A stretch of DNA of 55,083 nucleotides from Beijerinckiaceae bacterium (GTDB taxonomy: Bacteria; Pseudomonadota; Alphaproteobacteria; Rhizobiales; Beijerinckiaceae): positions 1-55,083 of the forward strand of contig JAIELD010000007.1 in the NCBI GenBank assembly GCA_019753285.1, written 5' to 3'. Below are positions 27,935 through 37,136 of this stretch, piece by piece; positions within the stretch are counted from its first letter, which is position 1; each line of letters begins with the position of its first letter. The translations under genes and the position numbers were made by a program. The notes beneath the pieces were generated by a model. That model searched no databases. It was given only the letters and a program-made list of their open reading frames with translations, and was not told where the DNA came from.

Positions 27935-28993
27935 CTAGAAGATCCAGAGCTGCTCGGCCGGGAATTCGAGCCAGTGCTGCCCGGGCTGGAGCGCGCCGCG
28001 ATGATGCGCGCGCACGTTGAGCCCGTGACCGCGGAAGACGTGCTCCCAGTGCGAGCCGAGGAACATCGAGGTCACCAGCTCGAACTGCATACGGTTGGCG
28101 CCGGCGCCTTCGACGAGGTGAACGGCTTCGAGGCGGATCACCCCTGATCCTTCCGCGCCGCCAGGCTTGTCGCCGCAACGCGCCATGCCATCGAACGCCG
28201 TGCCGGCAACGTCGAGTGCCGCCCGCTGGCCTGAAACGGTTTTGATCGTGCCGTTGAGCCGGTTGTTCGAACCCATGAATTCTGCAGTGAACAAGGTCTT
28301 TGGCGCGCCGTACATCTCCTCCGGCGTTCCGGCCTGCTCCACATAACCACCATTGAGGAGCAGGATCTTGTTGGCGACGGCAAGCGCTTCGGCCTGATCG
28401 TGCGTCACCATCAAGGCCGCGAGGTTCTCGCGCATGATGAGTTCTTTCAAGAAAGCGCGGGCCTCCTCGCGCAGCTTGGCGTCGAGGTTGGAAAGAGGTT
28501 CGTCGAGGAGAACGACGGTCGGCTGGTAGACGAGCGAGCGCGCGATGGCGACGCGTTGTTGCTGCCCGCCGGAGAGTTCGTGCGGATAGCGATGCCCGAG
28601 CTTGCCGAGCCCGAGGCTGTCGAGCGTCTTGGCAACGCGCGTCGCCTGCTCGGAGGCCGCGACGCCGCGCAGCTTCAAGGCGTAGGCGACGTTGGCCTCG
28701 ACGGTGCGGTTCGGCCAGAGCGCATAGGACTGGAACACGAAGCCAAGGCCGCGCGCCTCGGTCGGAACGTTCAGAGACTTCGCTCCGTCGAAGACCGGCT
28801 TGCCGCCGACGAGAATGCGCCCGTCATAGGGTTGCTCCAGCCCCGCGACCGAGCGCAGCAGCGTGGTCTTGCCGGAGCCGGACGGGCCGAGCAGGGCGGT
28901 GATCTCGCCCCGGTTCAATTCGAGGGAGACATCCTTCAGGATCTCGATGCCGCCGAGGCGAATCTTGAGATGTTCGACGACCAGTTCAGCCAT
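27935..28993 (-). CDS. ABC transporter ATP-binding protein, ferric/FbpC-like
   Basis: A 352-residue ATPase of the FbpC/PotA-type (TOBE-containing) group. Walker A is GPSGSGKT at 36-43, the Q-loop GFVFQSYALWP, signature LSGGQQQRVAIARSL near 139-153, Walker B VVLLDEPLSNLDAKLRE and H-loop VTHDQAEAL. The last 110 residues form a TOBE-like regulatory domain. It overlaps the permease gene by eight bases. The family covers ferric iron, sugar-phosphate, 2-aminoethylphosphonate and thiamine importers, so the substrate is not certain. Confidence 0.88.
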   Translation of the reverse strand: MAELVVEHLKIRLGGIEILKDVSLELNRGEITALLGPSGSGKTTLLRSVAGLEQPYDGRILVGGKPVFDGAKSLNVPTEARGLGFVFQSYALWPNRTVEANVAYALKLRGVAASEQATRVAKTLDSLGLGKLGHRYPHELSGGQQQRVAIARSLVYQPTVVLLDEPLSNLDAKLREEARAFLKELIMRENLAALMVTHDQAEALAVANKILLLNGGYVEQAGTPEEMYGAPKTLFTAEFMGSNNRLNGTIKTVSGQRAALDVAGTAFDGMARCGDKPGGAEGSGVIRLEAVHLVEGAGANRMQFELVTSMFLGSHWEHVFRGHGLNVRAHHRGALQPGQHWLEFPAEQLWIF

Positions 28994-30656
28994 GCAGCTT
29001 CACTCCGGAGCGGATTGCGACGAGCAAGCCTACTGTGATGAGAACGACGTTGACGCAGGAGAGCGCCGTGACGAGATCGACCGCGCCGCCGCCCCAGCGC
29101 GAGACGACGAGCGAGCCGATCACCTCCGTGCCAGGCCCGAGCAGATAGACGGCCGTGGAATATTCACGCACGAAGATCAGCACGATCAGCATCCAGGCTG
29201 CGACCATGCCGTTCTTGATGAGGGGCAGGGTGATGTCGCGCATCGCGCGGCCCTCCTTCGCGCCCACGACCCGCGCCGCCTCCTCAAGTTCAGGTGCGAC
29301 CTGCAAAAGCGAGCTTTGAACGAGGCGCAGCCCGTAGGCTAGCCAGACGAGGGTGTAGGCGATCCAGACCGCGAACAGCGTGGTGCGCAGCGGCGTCAGC
29401 GGCGTGACGAACAGGAAGATCCAGAAGATGGCGAGACCTGCGACGACGCCCGGCATCGCGCGCGGCAGCATGACGAGATAATCCGAAATGCGCGTCCAGC
29501 CCGAGCGCCAGCGATGCTGTGCGAGAGCGATCAGCACATAGCAGCCGACGGAGAGCGCGCCGCCCACCGTGGCGATGAGGACCGTATTGATGATCGCATG
29601 GACAACCTCGGTATCATCGAAAAGCTCAACGTAATTATCGAGCGTGAGCACGTCGAACAGATTGATGCCGAGGCCCCAGCTCGAGACGAAGGACCGCAGG
29701 ATGAGGCCCATCATCGGGATCAGCACCGTACCGATGAACCAGATTGCAATGAGGCCGAAGGCCGGCCAGCGCCACTGGCCGAGGCGGACGAGATTGGTGC
29801 GCACCGCCTTGCCGCGCACCGAGACATAGCGCTGCGCGGTGCGCAGGAGGATGCGCTGCAGGAGAACGAGCGGCAGCGCGATCAGGAGGATCACCATCAC
29901 CACGACCGCCATCAACTGATAGGACGGCACGCCGAGCTTGTTGGTGAGCTTGTAGAGGTAGGTCGAGAGAACGAGCAGGCCCTGCGGATCGCCGAGGATG
30001 AGCGGCAGGCCGAACACCTCGAAACCGAGGAAGAAGATCAGCACGCCCGAAAAGGCCAGGGCGGGGCGGATCATCGGAATGGAGACATCCGACGCGACGC
30101 GGCGCGGAGTCGCGCCGGTCATGCGGGCTGCCTCCTCGAGGTCGCCAGGGAGCGCCCGCAGCGCAGAGGATGCATAGAGGTAGACATGGGGGGCGTGTGT
30201 GAGCCCCGCAATCAGGATCAGCGCCGAAAACGAGTAGATGTTCCAGAACTCGCTTCCGAACGCGCTCTTCCACCAGACGGTGATGAAGCCGACCGGACCC
30301 ATCGAGACCACATATCCGAACGCGAGGACAAGCGGGGAGAGGAAGATCGGCACGAGCAGCAGCGGCTCGACCCAGCTTCGTCCCGGCATGTCCGTGCGGG
30401 TGATGAGAAAGGCGAGCAGCGCGCCGAGTGGCACCGCGATGGCCGTCATGCCGACCGCCAGCAGCGCCGTCGTGGTCAACGCCTTCCAGAAATCAGGTTC
30501 GGCTAGGACGAACCGATAGGCCCAGAGCGAGAACTTCGCGTTCGCATCGAAGAACGGCGCGTCGAGGAAGCTCTGATAGACCATGATGCCAATGGGCGCG
30601 AGGATCATGAGCCCCATGATCGCCAGCACCAGCCGCCGCATGATTCCGATTGGCAC
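28986..30656 (-). CDS. ABC transporter permease, double-length FbpB-like
   Basis: A 556-residue permease with about 12 transmembrane helices, made of two tandem halves. Each half carries an EAA-type coupling motif: DLEEAARMTGATPRRV in the first and ELEEAARVVGAKEGRA in the second. This internal duplication is typical of FbpB/SfuB ferric-type importers, where one chain makes the whole pore. It is preceded by the binding-protein gene with a terminator-like hairpin between them, and it overlaps the ATPase gene. Confidence 0.9.
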   Translation of the reverse strand: MPIGIMRRLVLAIMGLMILAPIGIMVYQSFLDAPFFDANAKFSLWAYRFVLAEPDFWKALTTTALLAVGMTAIAVPLGALLAFLITRTDMPGRSWVEPLLLVPIFLSPLVLAFGYVVSMGPVGFITVWWKSAFGSEFWNIYSFSALILIAGLTHAPHVYLYASSALRALPGDLEEAARMTGATPRRVASDVSIPMIRPALAFSGVLIFFLGFEVFGLPLILGDPQGLLVLSTYLYKLTNKLGVPSYQLMAVVVMVILLIALPLVLLQRILLRTAQRYVSVRGKAVRTNLVRLGQWRWPAFGLIAIWFIGTVLIPMMGLILRSFVSSWGLGINLFDVLTLDNYVELFDDTEVVHAIINTVLIATVGGALSVGCYVLIALAQHRWRSGWTRISDYLVMLPRAMPGVVAGLAIFWIFLFVTPLTPLRTTLFAVWIAYTLVWLAYGLRLVQSSLLQVAPELEEAARVVGAKEGRAMRDITLPLIKNGMVAAWMLIVLIFVREYSTAVYLLGPGTEVIGSLVVSRWGGGAVDLVTALSCVNVVLITVGLLVAIRSGVKLHG

Positions 30657-30684
30657 TGGCTTTCACTCCACCCGATACGCGCTC

Positions 30685-30704
30685 AAAAAGGGACGGTGCC
30701 GTCC
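30685..30704 (-). terminator. Terminator-like hairpin between binding-protein and permease genes
   Basis: Directly after the binding-protein stop, the minus strand reads GGACGG-CA-CCGTCC followed by CTTTTT. This gives a five- to six-base-pair GC stem with a U run, the form of a weak intrinsic terminator. It would let the binding protein be made in excess of the permease and ATPase, a pattern known for binding-protein-dependent operons. Confidence 0.4.
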
Positions 30705-30706
30705 GG

Positions 30707-31825
30707 CTACTTCTTCTGCGAGGCTTGCCACTTGTTGAGGAATTCGAGGCGCTTTGATTGCTCGAGCGTGCCGAGCAACTCGTTGCTGACGGGAATCGGC
30801 CGGGCGGTCGCGCCGATCTTCTCGTTGACGGCCTTGGCGGTCGCCGCACCCTCGACATCGTCGCGGATCGAGAAGAGTTCGGCCTTCGCCACGATCGTCT
30901 GGCCACGCTTTGACAGCAGATAGTCGAGGAAGAGCTTGCCGGCGTTCGGGTGGTTCGCCTTGGTTGGGATGAAGGCGACGCGCGTCGCAACCAGCGTGAA
31001 GTCGCTCGGGTAGATGACGCCGAGATTGGGGTTCTTCTTGGTCTGGAGAGCGGCATAGGAGGCAAAGATGTTGTAGGCGATCAAATGCTCGCCCGAGCCC
31101 ACCTTCTCGATCATCGCGCCGGCGCTCGTGTAGTATTTGCTCTCGGCCTTGCCGAACGCGTTGAAGAGGTCCCACACCTTCGGATCGGCAACGACGTCGC
31201 GGTTCATCATGAGAAAGCCGACGCCGGAGCGCTCCGGGTCATAGGCCGTGACCTTGCCCTTGTAGACATCTGCCTTGGCCGTGAGCAGCTTTGCAAGACT
31301 CGTGTGGTCGGTGAAGGTGTCCCCCGCCGGCATCTGGCTCTTGTTGTAGACGATGACCATGGGCTCGTAAGTCGTGCCGTAGGCCTGATTGTTGAACACC
31401 GCCCATTTCGGCAGTTTGTCGACTTCCGGCGAGGCGTAGGCGACGGCGAGGCCGTCTGCCACGAGCTTGACCTGGAGATCGGGCGCCGATGACCAGGTCA
31501 CGTCCGCCGTGCCGCTGCTCGAGGCGGATTCAGCGATGAACCGGTTGTAGAGTTCGGTCGAATTGAGGTCGTTATACTCGACCTTGATGCCGTAGAGGGC
31601 TTCGAAATCCTTGATCAGCGGCGAGGCAGCCTTGGCATCCGTCGTTGCGTAGACCTTGACGCTGCCTTCCTTCTTCGCATCCTCGATGATCTTGGCGTAG
31701 TCGGCAGGGTAGCCTGCCGGCACCTGCGCCTCGGCGGCGCTCGCAAAAAAGGCCGCGCCGACGAGGGCGCCGACGAAGGCGCGTCGTGACACGGGCGCGA
31801 AATGCCTTTTCGATCCGGATTTCAT
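30707..31825 (-). CDS. Ferric-type ABC substrate-binding protein with Tat-like signal
   Basis: A 372-residue periplasmic binding protein of the FbpA/AfuA group. The N-terminus has a twin-arginine-like SRRAFVG at residues 13-19, followed by a hydrophobic stretch ending ASAAEA, so export through Tat is possible. The mature part has DYAKIIEDAKKEGSVKVYATTD, typical of the family, and a SKYYTSAGAMIEKVGSGEHLIAYN region. The start is preceded by GGGAGAG. The ligand (iron, sugar phosphate or other) cannot be read from the sequence. Confidence 0.88.
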   Translation of the reverse strand: MKSGSKRHFAPVSRRAFVGALVGAAFFASAAEAQVPAGYPADYAKIIEDAKKEGSVKVYATTDAKAASPLIKDFEALYGIKVEYNDLNSTELYNRFIAESASSSGTADVTWSSAPDLQVKLVADGLAVAYASPEVDKLPKWAVFNNQAYGTTYEPMVIVYNKSQMPAGDTFTDHTSLAKLLTAKADVYKGKVTAYDPERSGVGFLMMNRDVVADPKVWDLFNAFGKAESKYYTSAGAMIEKVGSGEHLIAYNIFASYAALQTKKNPNLGVIYPSDFTLVATRVAFIPTKANHPNAGKLFLDYLLSKRGQTIVAKAELFSIRDDVEGAATAKAVNEKIGATARPIPVSNELLGTLEQSKRLEFLNKWQASQKK

Positions 31826-31856
31826 TCAATGCTCTCCCTTGATTGTTTTGTTGTTA

Positions 31857-31885
31857 GGTATCGGTTCTCAGCCTCGTTCCGTCAA
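31857..31885 (-). promoter_or_regulatory. Candidate promoter for ferric-type ABC operon
   Basis: On the minus strand, TTGACG (31885-31880), 17 bases, then GATACC (31862-31857). The -10 match is only three of six. It lies in the 75-base gap after the DUF1850 gene and could give the binding-protein operon its own transcription. Confidence 0.2.
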
Positions 31886-31900
31886 GCACGTGGCGGGCGC

Positions 31901-32266
31901 TCAGGGGCAGGACGACAAAACAATGATGTCGGCAGCCTCGCCGGCGTCGGCTATGGCGCGGCAGCGGCCATCCGCGCAGAGGCGGTAGCCTTCCGGCACG
32001 GCGTCCGATCGGCGGAGCTGCAGTTCGGGCAGGGGAGCGATCGTTGGCTTCCAGCGCCACACCTTGCCGTCGAAGACCGCGCTCTCAGGCATCTCCATTC
32101 CCGCTCCGGTGCTCTCGATCCGCGCCTCGATGAGGTGGAGGCGGCCGGCCGACACCTGCCAGTCTTCCTCCCAGATCGTTTTCTGCACCGAATGCGTCCA
32201 GGAGAGCGTGAAGCTCAAGGCCGCGATCCGGGTGATCGAGGCTGCCGCAGCAATGCACAGCGCCAT
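31901..32266 (-). CDS. DUF1850 protein linked to TAXI-TRAP transporter
   Basis: A small 121-residue protein with an N-terminal hydrophobic segment and the DUF1850 pattern FTLSWTHSVQKTIWEEDW at about 18-35, followed by short beta-rich segments and two late cysteines (LCADGRC). DUF1850 genes are repeatedly found next to TAXI-type TRAP genes, and their function is unknown. It starts four bases after the TRAP permease stop, so it is surely co-translated with it. It is probably membrane-anchored and facing the periplasm, but that is only suggested by the N-terminus. Confidence 0.75.
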   Translation of the reverse strand: MALCIAAAASITRIAALSFTLSWTHSVQKTIWEEDWQVSAGRLHLIEARIESTGAGMEMPESAVFDGKVWRWKPTIAPLPELQLRRSDAVPEGYRLCADGRCRAIADAGEAADIIVLSSCP

Positions 32267-32270
32267 CCGC

Positions 32271-34487
32271 TCAGGCCGATTGCTTGGTGGGCGACGCGGC
32301 GATTTTCGGCCGGCCCGCGAGCTGGTTGACGGCCAGCATCGCGATCGCGATAGCGATTCCGGCGCTTTTCAGGATCAGCGGATCGAGGTTCATTCCGCCA
32401 AAACGCGACAACGGAACGGAACCGACGATCAGCGTGGCGGCAAGGACGGCAATGAGGCGTGCGCCAGGACCGAGCGGCCGCGTGAAATATCCGATAGAGG
32501 CGGCGCCCCAAAGCCCGATGGCTACCAATGTCGAGATGAATATGCCGGCGACCGCCACCAATGAAAGCGGCTGGCCTTGCGCTGTCTGCAGCATGAGCGC
32601 CGGATCGTAGACGGCGATATAGGGAATGACGAAGCCAGCCATCGCGATCCTCACCGCCTGGACCGAAATCTTGAGGCCGCTCTCCTTGGCGATCGGTGCG
32701 GCGGCGAATGCCGCAAGCGCCACCGGAGGCGTAAGGTCGGCGATGATGCCGAAATAGAACACGAACATGTGGCTGACGAGCAGGGGCACGCCGAGCTTCA
32801 GCAGCGCCGGGGCGGCCAGCGAGGAGGTGATGATGTAGGTCGGTATCGTCGGGATGCCCATGCCGAGAACGAGGCAGGTGATCATCGTCAGCACCAGCGA
32901 GGCAAACAAGCTGCCTTCGCCGATCGAGACGATCCAGTTGCCGAAGATCGTTGCGATGCCGGTCAAGGTCATCGTGCCGATCACGATGCCGACGATGGCG
33001 CAGGCGACGCCGACCGGCAGCGCCTGACGCGCGCCTTCCGCGAGCGAATCCCGGCAGAGCGCCAAGGTCTCGCGGCCGCCCTTGATCGCCAGATTGGCCA
33101 GCACCAGCGCTAGCACGATGATGAGCACGACCTCGACGCCTTGCAGCTTGACGCTCCCGATCCTGAACTCGTCGCGGAACAGGCCCGCGCAGGCGATCCC
33201 GAGCACGACCCAGAAGATGATCCGGGCAGCGCCGTCCGGCAGCTTCAGCGACACCGGAGCGGCGAGGATCAGCACGACCGTCAACGCGAGAGAAACCGCG
33301 CCGGCAAACAGCGGGGTGTAGCCGGCGAATAGCAGATAGATCAGCGCGCCCAGCGGCAGCAGCAGCGGCCAGCGCTGCTTCAGCGCCTTCATGGCGCTCG
33401 GCAACTGGTCGCGCGGAAGGCCGATGAGCCCGAGGCGGCCGGCCTCCAGATGCACCATCCAGAATGCCGAGGCGAAATAGAGAAAGGCGGGGATGACCGC
33501 TGCCTTCGCGACCTCGGCATAGGAAATATTCAGCGTCTCGGCCATGATGAAGGCCACCGCGCCCATCACCGGCGGCATGATCTGGCCGCCCATCGAGGCC
33601 GTGGCCTCGACCCCGCCGGCAAAGGCGGATTTGTAGCCGAAGCGCTTCATCAGCGGGATCGTGAACTGGCCGACCGTCACGACATTGGCAATTCCCGAGC
33701 CGGATATCATGCCCATGAAGGCGGACGAGACGACGGCGACCTTCGCCGGACCGCCGCGCGACTGGCCGACGGCGCCCATCGCCACATCGTTGAAAAGCTG
33801 GATCATGCCGGCCCGTTCGAGGAAAGCGCCGAACAGGATGAAGAGGAAGATGTAGGTCGCCGAAACCGCGGTCGGCGTCGCGTAGATGCCCTCGGTGCCG
33901 AACGCCATCTGATCGACGATCTGCGCGATGTCGAAGGGCCGATGATCGAACGGGGCAGGGAGCAGGTGGCCGAACAGGGCATATGCGAGGAAGATGCCCG
34001 TGACGATCGGAAGGGCGATGCCGAGCAGCCGCCACGCCACGACGAAAAGGATGACGAGGCTCACGACGCCGACGCCGAAGTCGAGTTCGGTCAGGTCGCC
34101 CGCTCGGGCGATCAGGTCGTTGTAGAAGACCCATTGATAGATATTGGCGAGAAAGCCGACGATGCCGATCGCCCAGCCGAAGACAAGCCCGGCCCGGCCC
34201 GTGCTTCGGTGATTGGCGATGAGCGCGGATGCGACGAGCACGAGAAACGCCACATGGGCGGCGCGGATGATCTGGCTCGGGAAAATCGCGTAGACGGCGG
34301 TGAAGAGCTGGAATGCGGAGAAGCAGAGCGCAATAAGGAACAGCACCCGTCCCTGCAGGCCCGCGCCGAAGCCAGCCGGCAAACCGTGCTCCGGGTCAGT
34401 GTCCGGCGGCTTGATGGCGTGGCCGAGATCAAGCGTTTCGTCAGGCGAAGCTACGGTCTCGCGCGCTGGTTGTGGTGCCGTGTTCAA
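32271..34487 (-). CDS. TRAP transporter permease, fused DctQ-DctM type (TAXI)
   Basis: A 738-residue membrane protein combining the small (about four-helix) and large (about twelve-helix) TRAP permease subunits. Typical large-subunit segments are FGAFLERAGMIQLFNDVAMGA, SGSGIANVVTVGQFTIPLMKR, and GMGIPTIPTYIITSSLAAPALLK in the second half. TAXI systems take up organic acids or amino acids using an ion gradient. The start at 34487 is a TTG; no in-frame ATG lies nearby, and a GAGG lies about ten bases upstream. It lies between the TAXI binding-protein gene and the DUF1850 gene. Confidence 0.92.
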   Translation of the reverse strand: MNTAPQPARETVASPDETLDLGHAIKPPDTDPEHGLPAGFGAGLQGRVLFLIALCFSAFQLFTAVYAIFPSQIIRAAHVAFLVLVASALIANHRSTGRAGLVFGWAIGIVGFLANIYQWVFYNDLIARAGDLTELDFGVGVVSLVILFVVAWRLLGIALPIVTGIFLAYALFGHLLPAPFDHRPFDIAQIVDQMAFGTEGIYATPTAVSATYIFLFILFGAFLERAGMIQLFNDVAMGAVGQSRGGPAKVAVVSSAFMGMISGSGIANVVTVGQFTIPLMKRFGYKSAFAGGVEATASMGGQIMPPVMGAVAFIMAETLNISYAEVAKAAVIPAFLYFASAFWMVHLEAGRLGLIGLPRDQLPSAMKALKQRWPLLLPLGALIYLLFAGYTPLFAGAVSLALTVVLILAAPVSLKLPDGAARIIFWVVLGIACAGLFRDEFRIGSVKLQGVEVVLIIVLALVLANLAIKGGRETLALCRDSLAEGARQALPVGVACAIVGIVIGTMTLTGIATIFGNWIVSIGEGSLFASLVLTMITCLVLGMGIPTIPTYIITSSLAAPALLKLGVPLLVSHMFVFYFGIIADLTPPVALAAFAAAPIAKESGLKISVQAVRIAMAGFVIPYIAVYDPALMLQTAQGQPLSLVAVAGIFISTLVAIGLWGAASIGYFTRPLGPGARLIAVLAATLIVGSVPLSRFGGMNLDPLILKSAGIAIAIAMLAVNQLAGRPKIAASPTKQSA

Positions 34488-34530
34488 AGGAGGTCGGCCT
34501 CTTCGTCAAGCTTGCTGTCCCGCTCATGCC

Positions 34531-35478
34531 CTACTTCAGGAGCCCTTTTTCCTTGTAGAACCGCGCCGCGCCCGGGTGCAGCGGCACGGGCATGCCATCC
34601 TGCGCGTGCTCGAGGCTGATCGCCTTGGCGGCCTGGTGCGCGGCGATGAGGTCGGCCGAGGACTCAAACAGCGTTTTCGTCATCGCGTAGACGATGTCAT
34701 CCGACAGGTCTGCCCTCGTTACGAGATAGTTGACGACGGCGGCCGCCGGCACGGCCTCGCTCTGGCCGGTATACGTATCGGCTGGAATGGTCGCCTTGAC
34801 GTAGGGCGCGCCGATCTTGTCGACGACCGCAGCCGGGATCGAGACGACGTTGATCTCGACCGCGCTGGCGAGGTCGCGGATGGCCGCGACGCCGAGGCCA
34901 GCAGATTGGAGCGTCGCGTCGAGCTGGCGGTTCTTCATCAGCTCGACCGACTCTGCGAAGGGCAGGTATTCGACCTTGCCGAGGTCCGAATACTGGATGC
35001 CGGCAGCCGCGAGGATCGTTCGGGCGTTGAGCTCCGTGCCGGATTTCGGGGCGCCGACCGAAAGCCGCTTGCCCTTGAGGTCGGCGAGCGTCTTGATCCC
35101 GCTCGATTTCGACGCGACGACTTGAATATAGTTCGGGTAGATGGCGGCGACGCCGCGCAGCTTGTCGAGCTTGCCCTTGAAGCCGGCCTCGGCGTCTCCG
35201 GCCCAGCCGAGCGCCAGGGAGTCGCCAAGCGTGAAGGCGATCTCGCCCTTGCCGCTCTGCAGGAGCGTGAGGTTCTCCACGGAAGCCTTGGTTGCCTGGA
35301 CGGAGGGGCGCGTGCCGCTGATCTTGTCGGTGTAGATTTTGGAAAGAGCCACGCCGAGCGGATAGTAGACGCCGGATGTGCCACCGGTCAGGATGTTGAT
35401 GAAAGTGTCGGCTGCGCGCGCCGGCTGCGCCTGGCCGAGCGCAATCGCTGCCAGCGCGGTCAAGAGAAATCGCTTCAT
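34531..35478 (-). CDS. TAXI-family TRAP substrate-binding protein
   Basis: A 315-residue periplasmic protein with a clear signal peptide, MKRFLLTALAAIALGQAQPARA, cut before AD. The TAXI pattern is FINILTGGTSGVYYPLGVALSKIY at the start of the mature protein, then GKGEIAFTLGDSLALGWAG and KGKRLSVGAPKSGTELNAR. A GGGAGGAC site lies just before the ATG. It delivers ligand to the TRAP permease encoded 43 bases downstream. The ligand is unknown; glutamate-like and other carboxylates are described for the family. Confidence 0.92.
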   Translation of the reverse strand: MKRFLLTALAAIALGQAQPARAADTFINILTGGTSGVYYPLGVALSKIYTDKISGTRPSVQATKASVENLTLLQSGKGEIAFTLGDSLALGWAGDAEAGFKGKLDKLRGVAAIYPNYIQVVASKSSGIKTLADLKGKRLSVGAPKSGTELNARTILAAAGIQYSDLGKVEYLPFAESVELMKNRQLDATLQSAGLGVAAIRDLASAVEINVVSIPAAVVDKIGAPYVKATIPADTYTGQSEAVPAAAVVNYLVTRADLSDDIVYAMTKTLFESSADLIAAHQAAKAISLEHAQDGMPVPLHPGAARFYKEKGLLK

Positions 35479-35861
35479 GTGTCCTCCCAGACTTTTGTTG
35501 CAGGCAATAAATCCCTATTCGAAAGCACACACAAGCCTTTTGGCGCACGCAAAACGGGCCAAATACATGCTCAGTTCGTCTGAGATGACGAAAAACGGCA
35601 GCAAATTTGCTGCTGCCGACGTGAATTGGCGCACCGTGAGTTGATCGAGGTCGCCGCACTCGTCTAATAAACAGGCGTGGAGCCGTGTCCTGGCCGCGCT
35701 TCGAGCGATGCGGAGCAAAAGTGATTGGATTTTGGAGCGTCAAGAGTTTGATATCGATCGCGTGTTAGTCTCGCAGACAGGCGAAGATGTTGTTTTTTAA
35801 AATGCGTTCGACGATGCCGGGCAGTTGTGATCGCATCGTCATTACTCGATAAGGCTCCGGC
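35479..35861. other. Divergent intergenic region, no gene seen
   Basis: This 383-base gap separates the minus-strand TRAP operon from the plus-strand glycosyltransferase operon. It is noticeably richer in A and T than its neighbours, especially in its last 110 bases. Apart from one candidate promoter I see no gene, RNA or repeat. A 67-codon minus-strand frame at 35515-35718 has no ribosome binding site or recognisable content. Confidence 0.5.
35774..35803 (+). promoter_or_regulatory. Candidate promoter for glycosyltransferase operon
   Basis: CAGACA (35774-35779), 18 bases including a T-rich run, then TAAAAT (35798-35803). It lies about 60 bases before the first glycosyltransferase ATG. The -10 matches five of six and the -35 four of six consensus positions. 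Confidence 0.3.
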
Positions 35862-37136
35862 ATGAACCCGCCGTCATTCAACGACCGACGCTTGCCTGAC
35901 GGAGGAATTTCCGCCAGCCGCCTCGATGGCGTGCGGGTGCTGATCTACAGCCATGATTCCTTTGGGCTCGGGCATTTGCGGCGGTGCCGCGCTATCGCCC
36001 ATGCGCTCGTCGATCAGTTCAAGGGCCTGCATGTGCTGATCGTCTGCGGTTCGCAGATCGCCGGCGCCTTCGATTTTCGGGCTCGCGTGGATTTCGTGAA
36101 GGTGCCGAGCGTCATCAAGCTCTACAACGGAGAATACACCTCCATCAACGAGCATATCGACATCGCCGAGACCATAGAACTCCGCAAAGCGCTGATCCTC
36201 TGCACGGCGCAGTCGTTCAAGCCGGACATCATGATCGTCGACAAGGAGCCGTTCGGCCTTCATGAAGAGTTGAAGCCGACCCTGTCCTTCCTCAAATCCC
36301 ATGGCTGCATCCTCGCGCTCGGCCTGCGCGACGTCATGGATGCGCCGCATCTGCTCGAGGCGGAGTGGGAGCGCAAGGGCATGATGGCGAAGATCGAGAC
36401 ATTCTTCGACCAGCTCTGGGTCTACGGGCCGCAGGATTTCTGGGATCCGCTGGAGGGGCTCCAGGTTTCGCAGAGCATCCGGCAGAGAGTGCGCTGGACC
36501 GGCTATCTCCATCGCGATATTCCAATCTCGCCCTCGCGCGGGGCGGTGACCATCCCGGAGGACGGGCTGCTGGTGACCGCAGGCGGCGGCGGCGATGGAG
36601 CGGACCTCTTCCGGCAGGTGGTCGGCGCCTATGCGCATGATCCGACGCTGACCAAGCCCGCCCTGCTCGTGCTCGGACCGTTCATGAGCACCGAGGATCG
36701 GGAAGACATCCGCAGCCGCGCTGCCTCGATTCCAGCTTTGTCGATCGTCGATTTCGACAATCGCATGGAGGCGCTGATGGATGATTGCGCCGCCGTGGTC
36801 AGCATGGGCGGGTACAATACGTTCTGCGAGATCCTTTCGCTGAACAAGAACGCCTTGCTGGTTCCGCGCGTCCATCCGCGGCAGGAGCAGTTCATCCGCG
36901 CGAGGCGCGCGGCCGAACTCGGTCTCGTTGACATGCTGCACCCGGAGAAGGCCGACGATCCGCGCCTGATGGCGGCGGCCCTGCACGCGCTGTCCCGCCG
37001 GGGCAAGGCGAGCGAGCCTGAGTATCAGGCGGACATGACTGGCCTCAGGAAGATCAGCGATCTCGTCTTCGACGCGGTGAAGCATCGCGAGCCGGCGCTA
37101 CGCGTCATCGCCGGCGGCCGGCACCGCGATACATGA
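35862..37136 (+). CDS. MurG-like glycosyltransferase, COG4671 type (first copy)
   Basis: A 424-residue predicted GT-B glycosyltransferase. The N-terminal domain opens with VRVLIYSHDSFGLGHLRRCRAIAHAL, the glycine/His-rich acceptor loop of this family. The C-terminal domain has VTAGGGGDGADLFR and the donor-binding segment AVVSMGGYNTFCEILSLNKNALLVPRVHPRQEQFIRA, which resembles MurG and related UDP-sugar enzymes. There is no signal peptide, so it should act in the cytoplasm or at the inner face of the membrane. A second relative lies two genes downstream in the same operon. Its sugar donor and acceptor are unknown. Confidence 0.8.
   Translation: MNPPSFNDRRLPDGGISASRLDGVRVLIYSHDSFGLGHLRRCRAIAHALVDQFKGLHVLIVCGSQIAGAFDFRARVDFVKVPSVIKLYNGEYTSINEHIDIAETIELRKALILCTAQSFKPDIMIVDKEPFGLHEELKPTLSFLKSHGCILALGLRDVMDAPHLLEAEWERKGMMAKIETFFDQLWVYGPQDFWDPLEGLQVSQSIRQRVRWTGYLHRDIPISPSRGAVTIPEDGLLVTAGGGGDGADLFRQVVGAYAHDPTLTKPALLVLGPFMSTEDREDIRSRAASIPALSIVDFDNRMEALMDDCAAVVSMGGYNTFCEILSLNKNALLVPRVHPRQEQFIRARRAAELGLVDMLHPEKADDPRLMAAALHALSRRGKASEPEYQADMTGLRKISDLVFDAVKHREPALRVIAGGRHRDT

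Noticed and set aside
32215..34134. A 639-codon minus-strand frame, overlapping the TRAP permease in another phase
   Set aside because: Arg- and His-rich, with no domain; the other phase encodes a clear TRAP permease.
34486..34494. Perfect ribosome-binding-like AAAGGAGGT on the plus strand
   Set aside because: No plausible start codon or gene follows on that strand; it is opposite the start of the TRAP permease gene.
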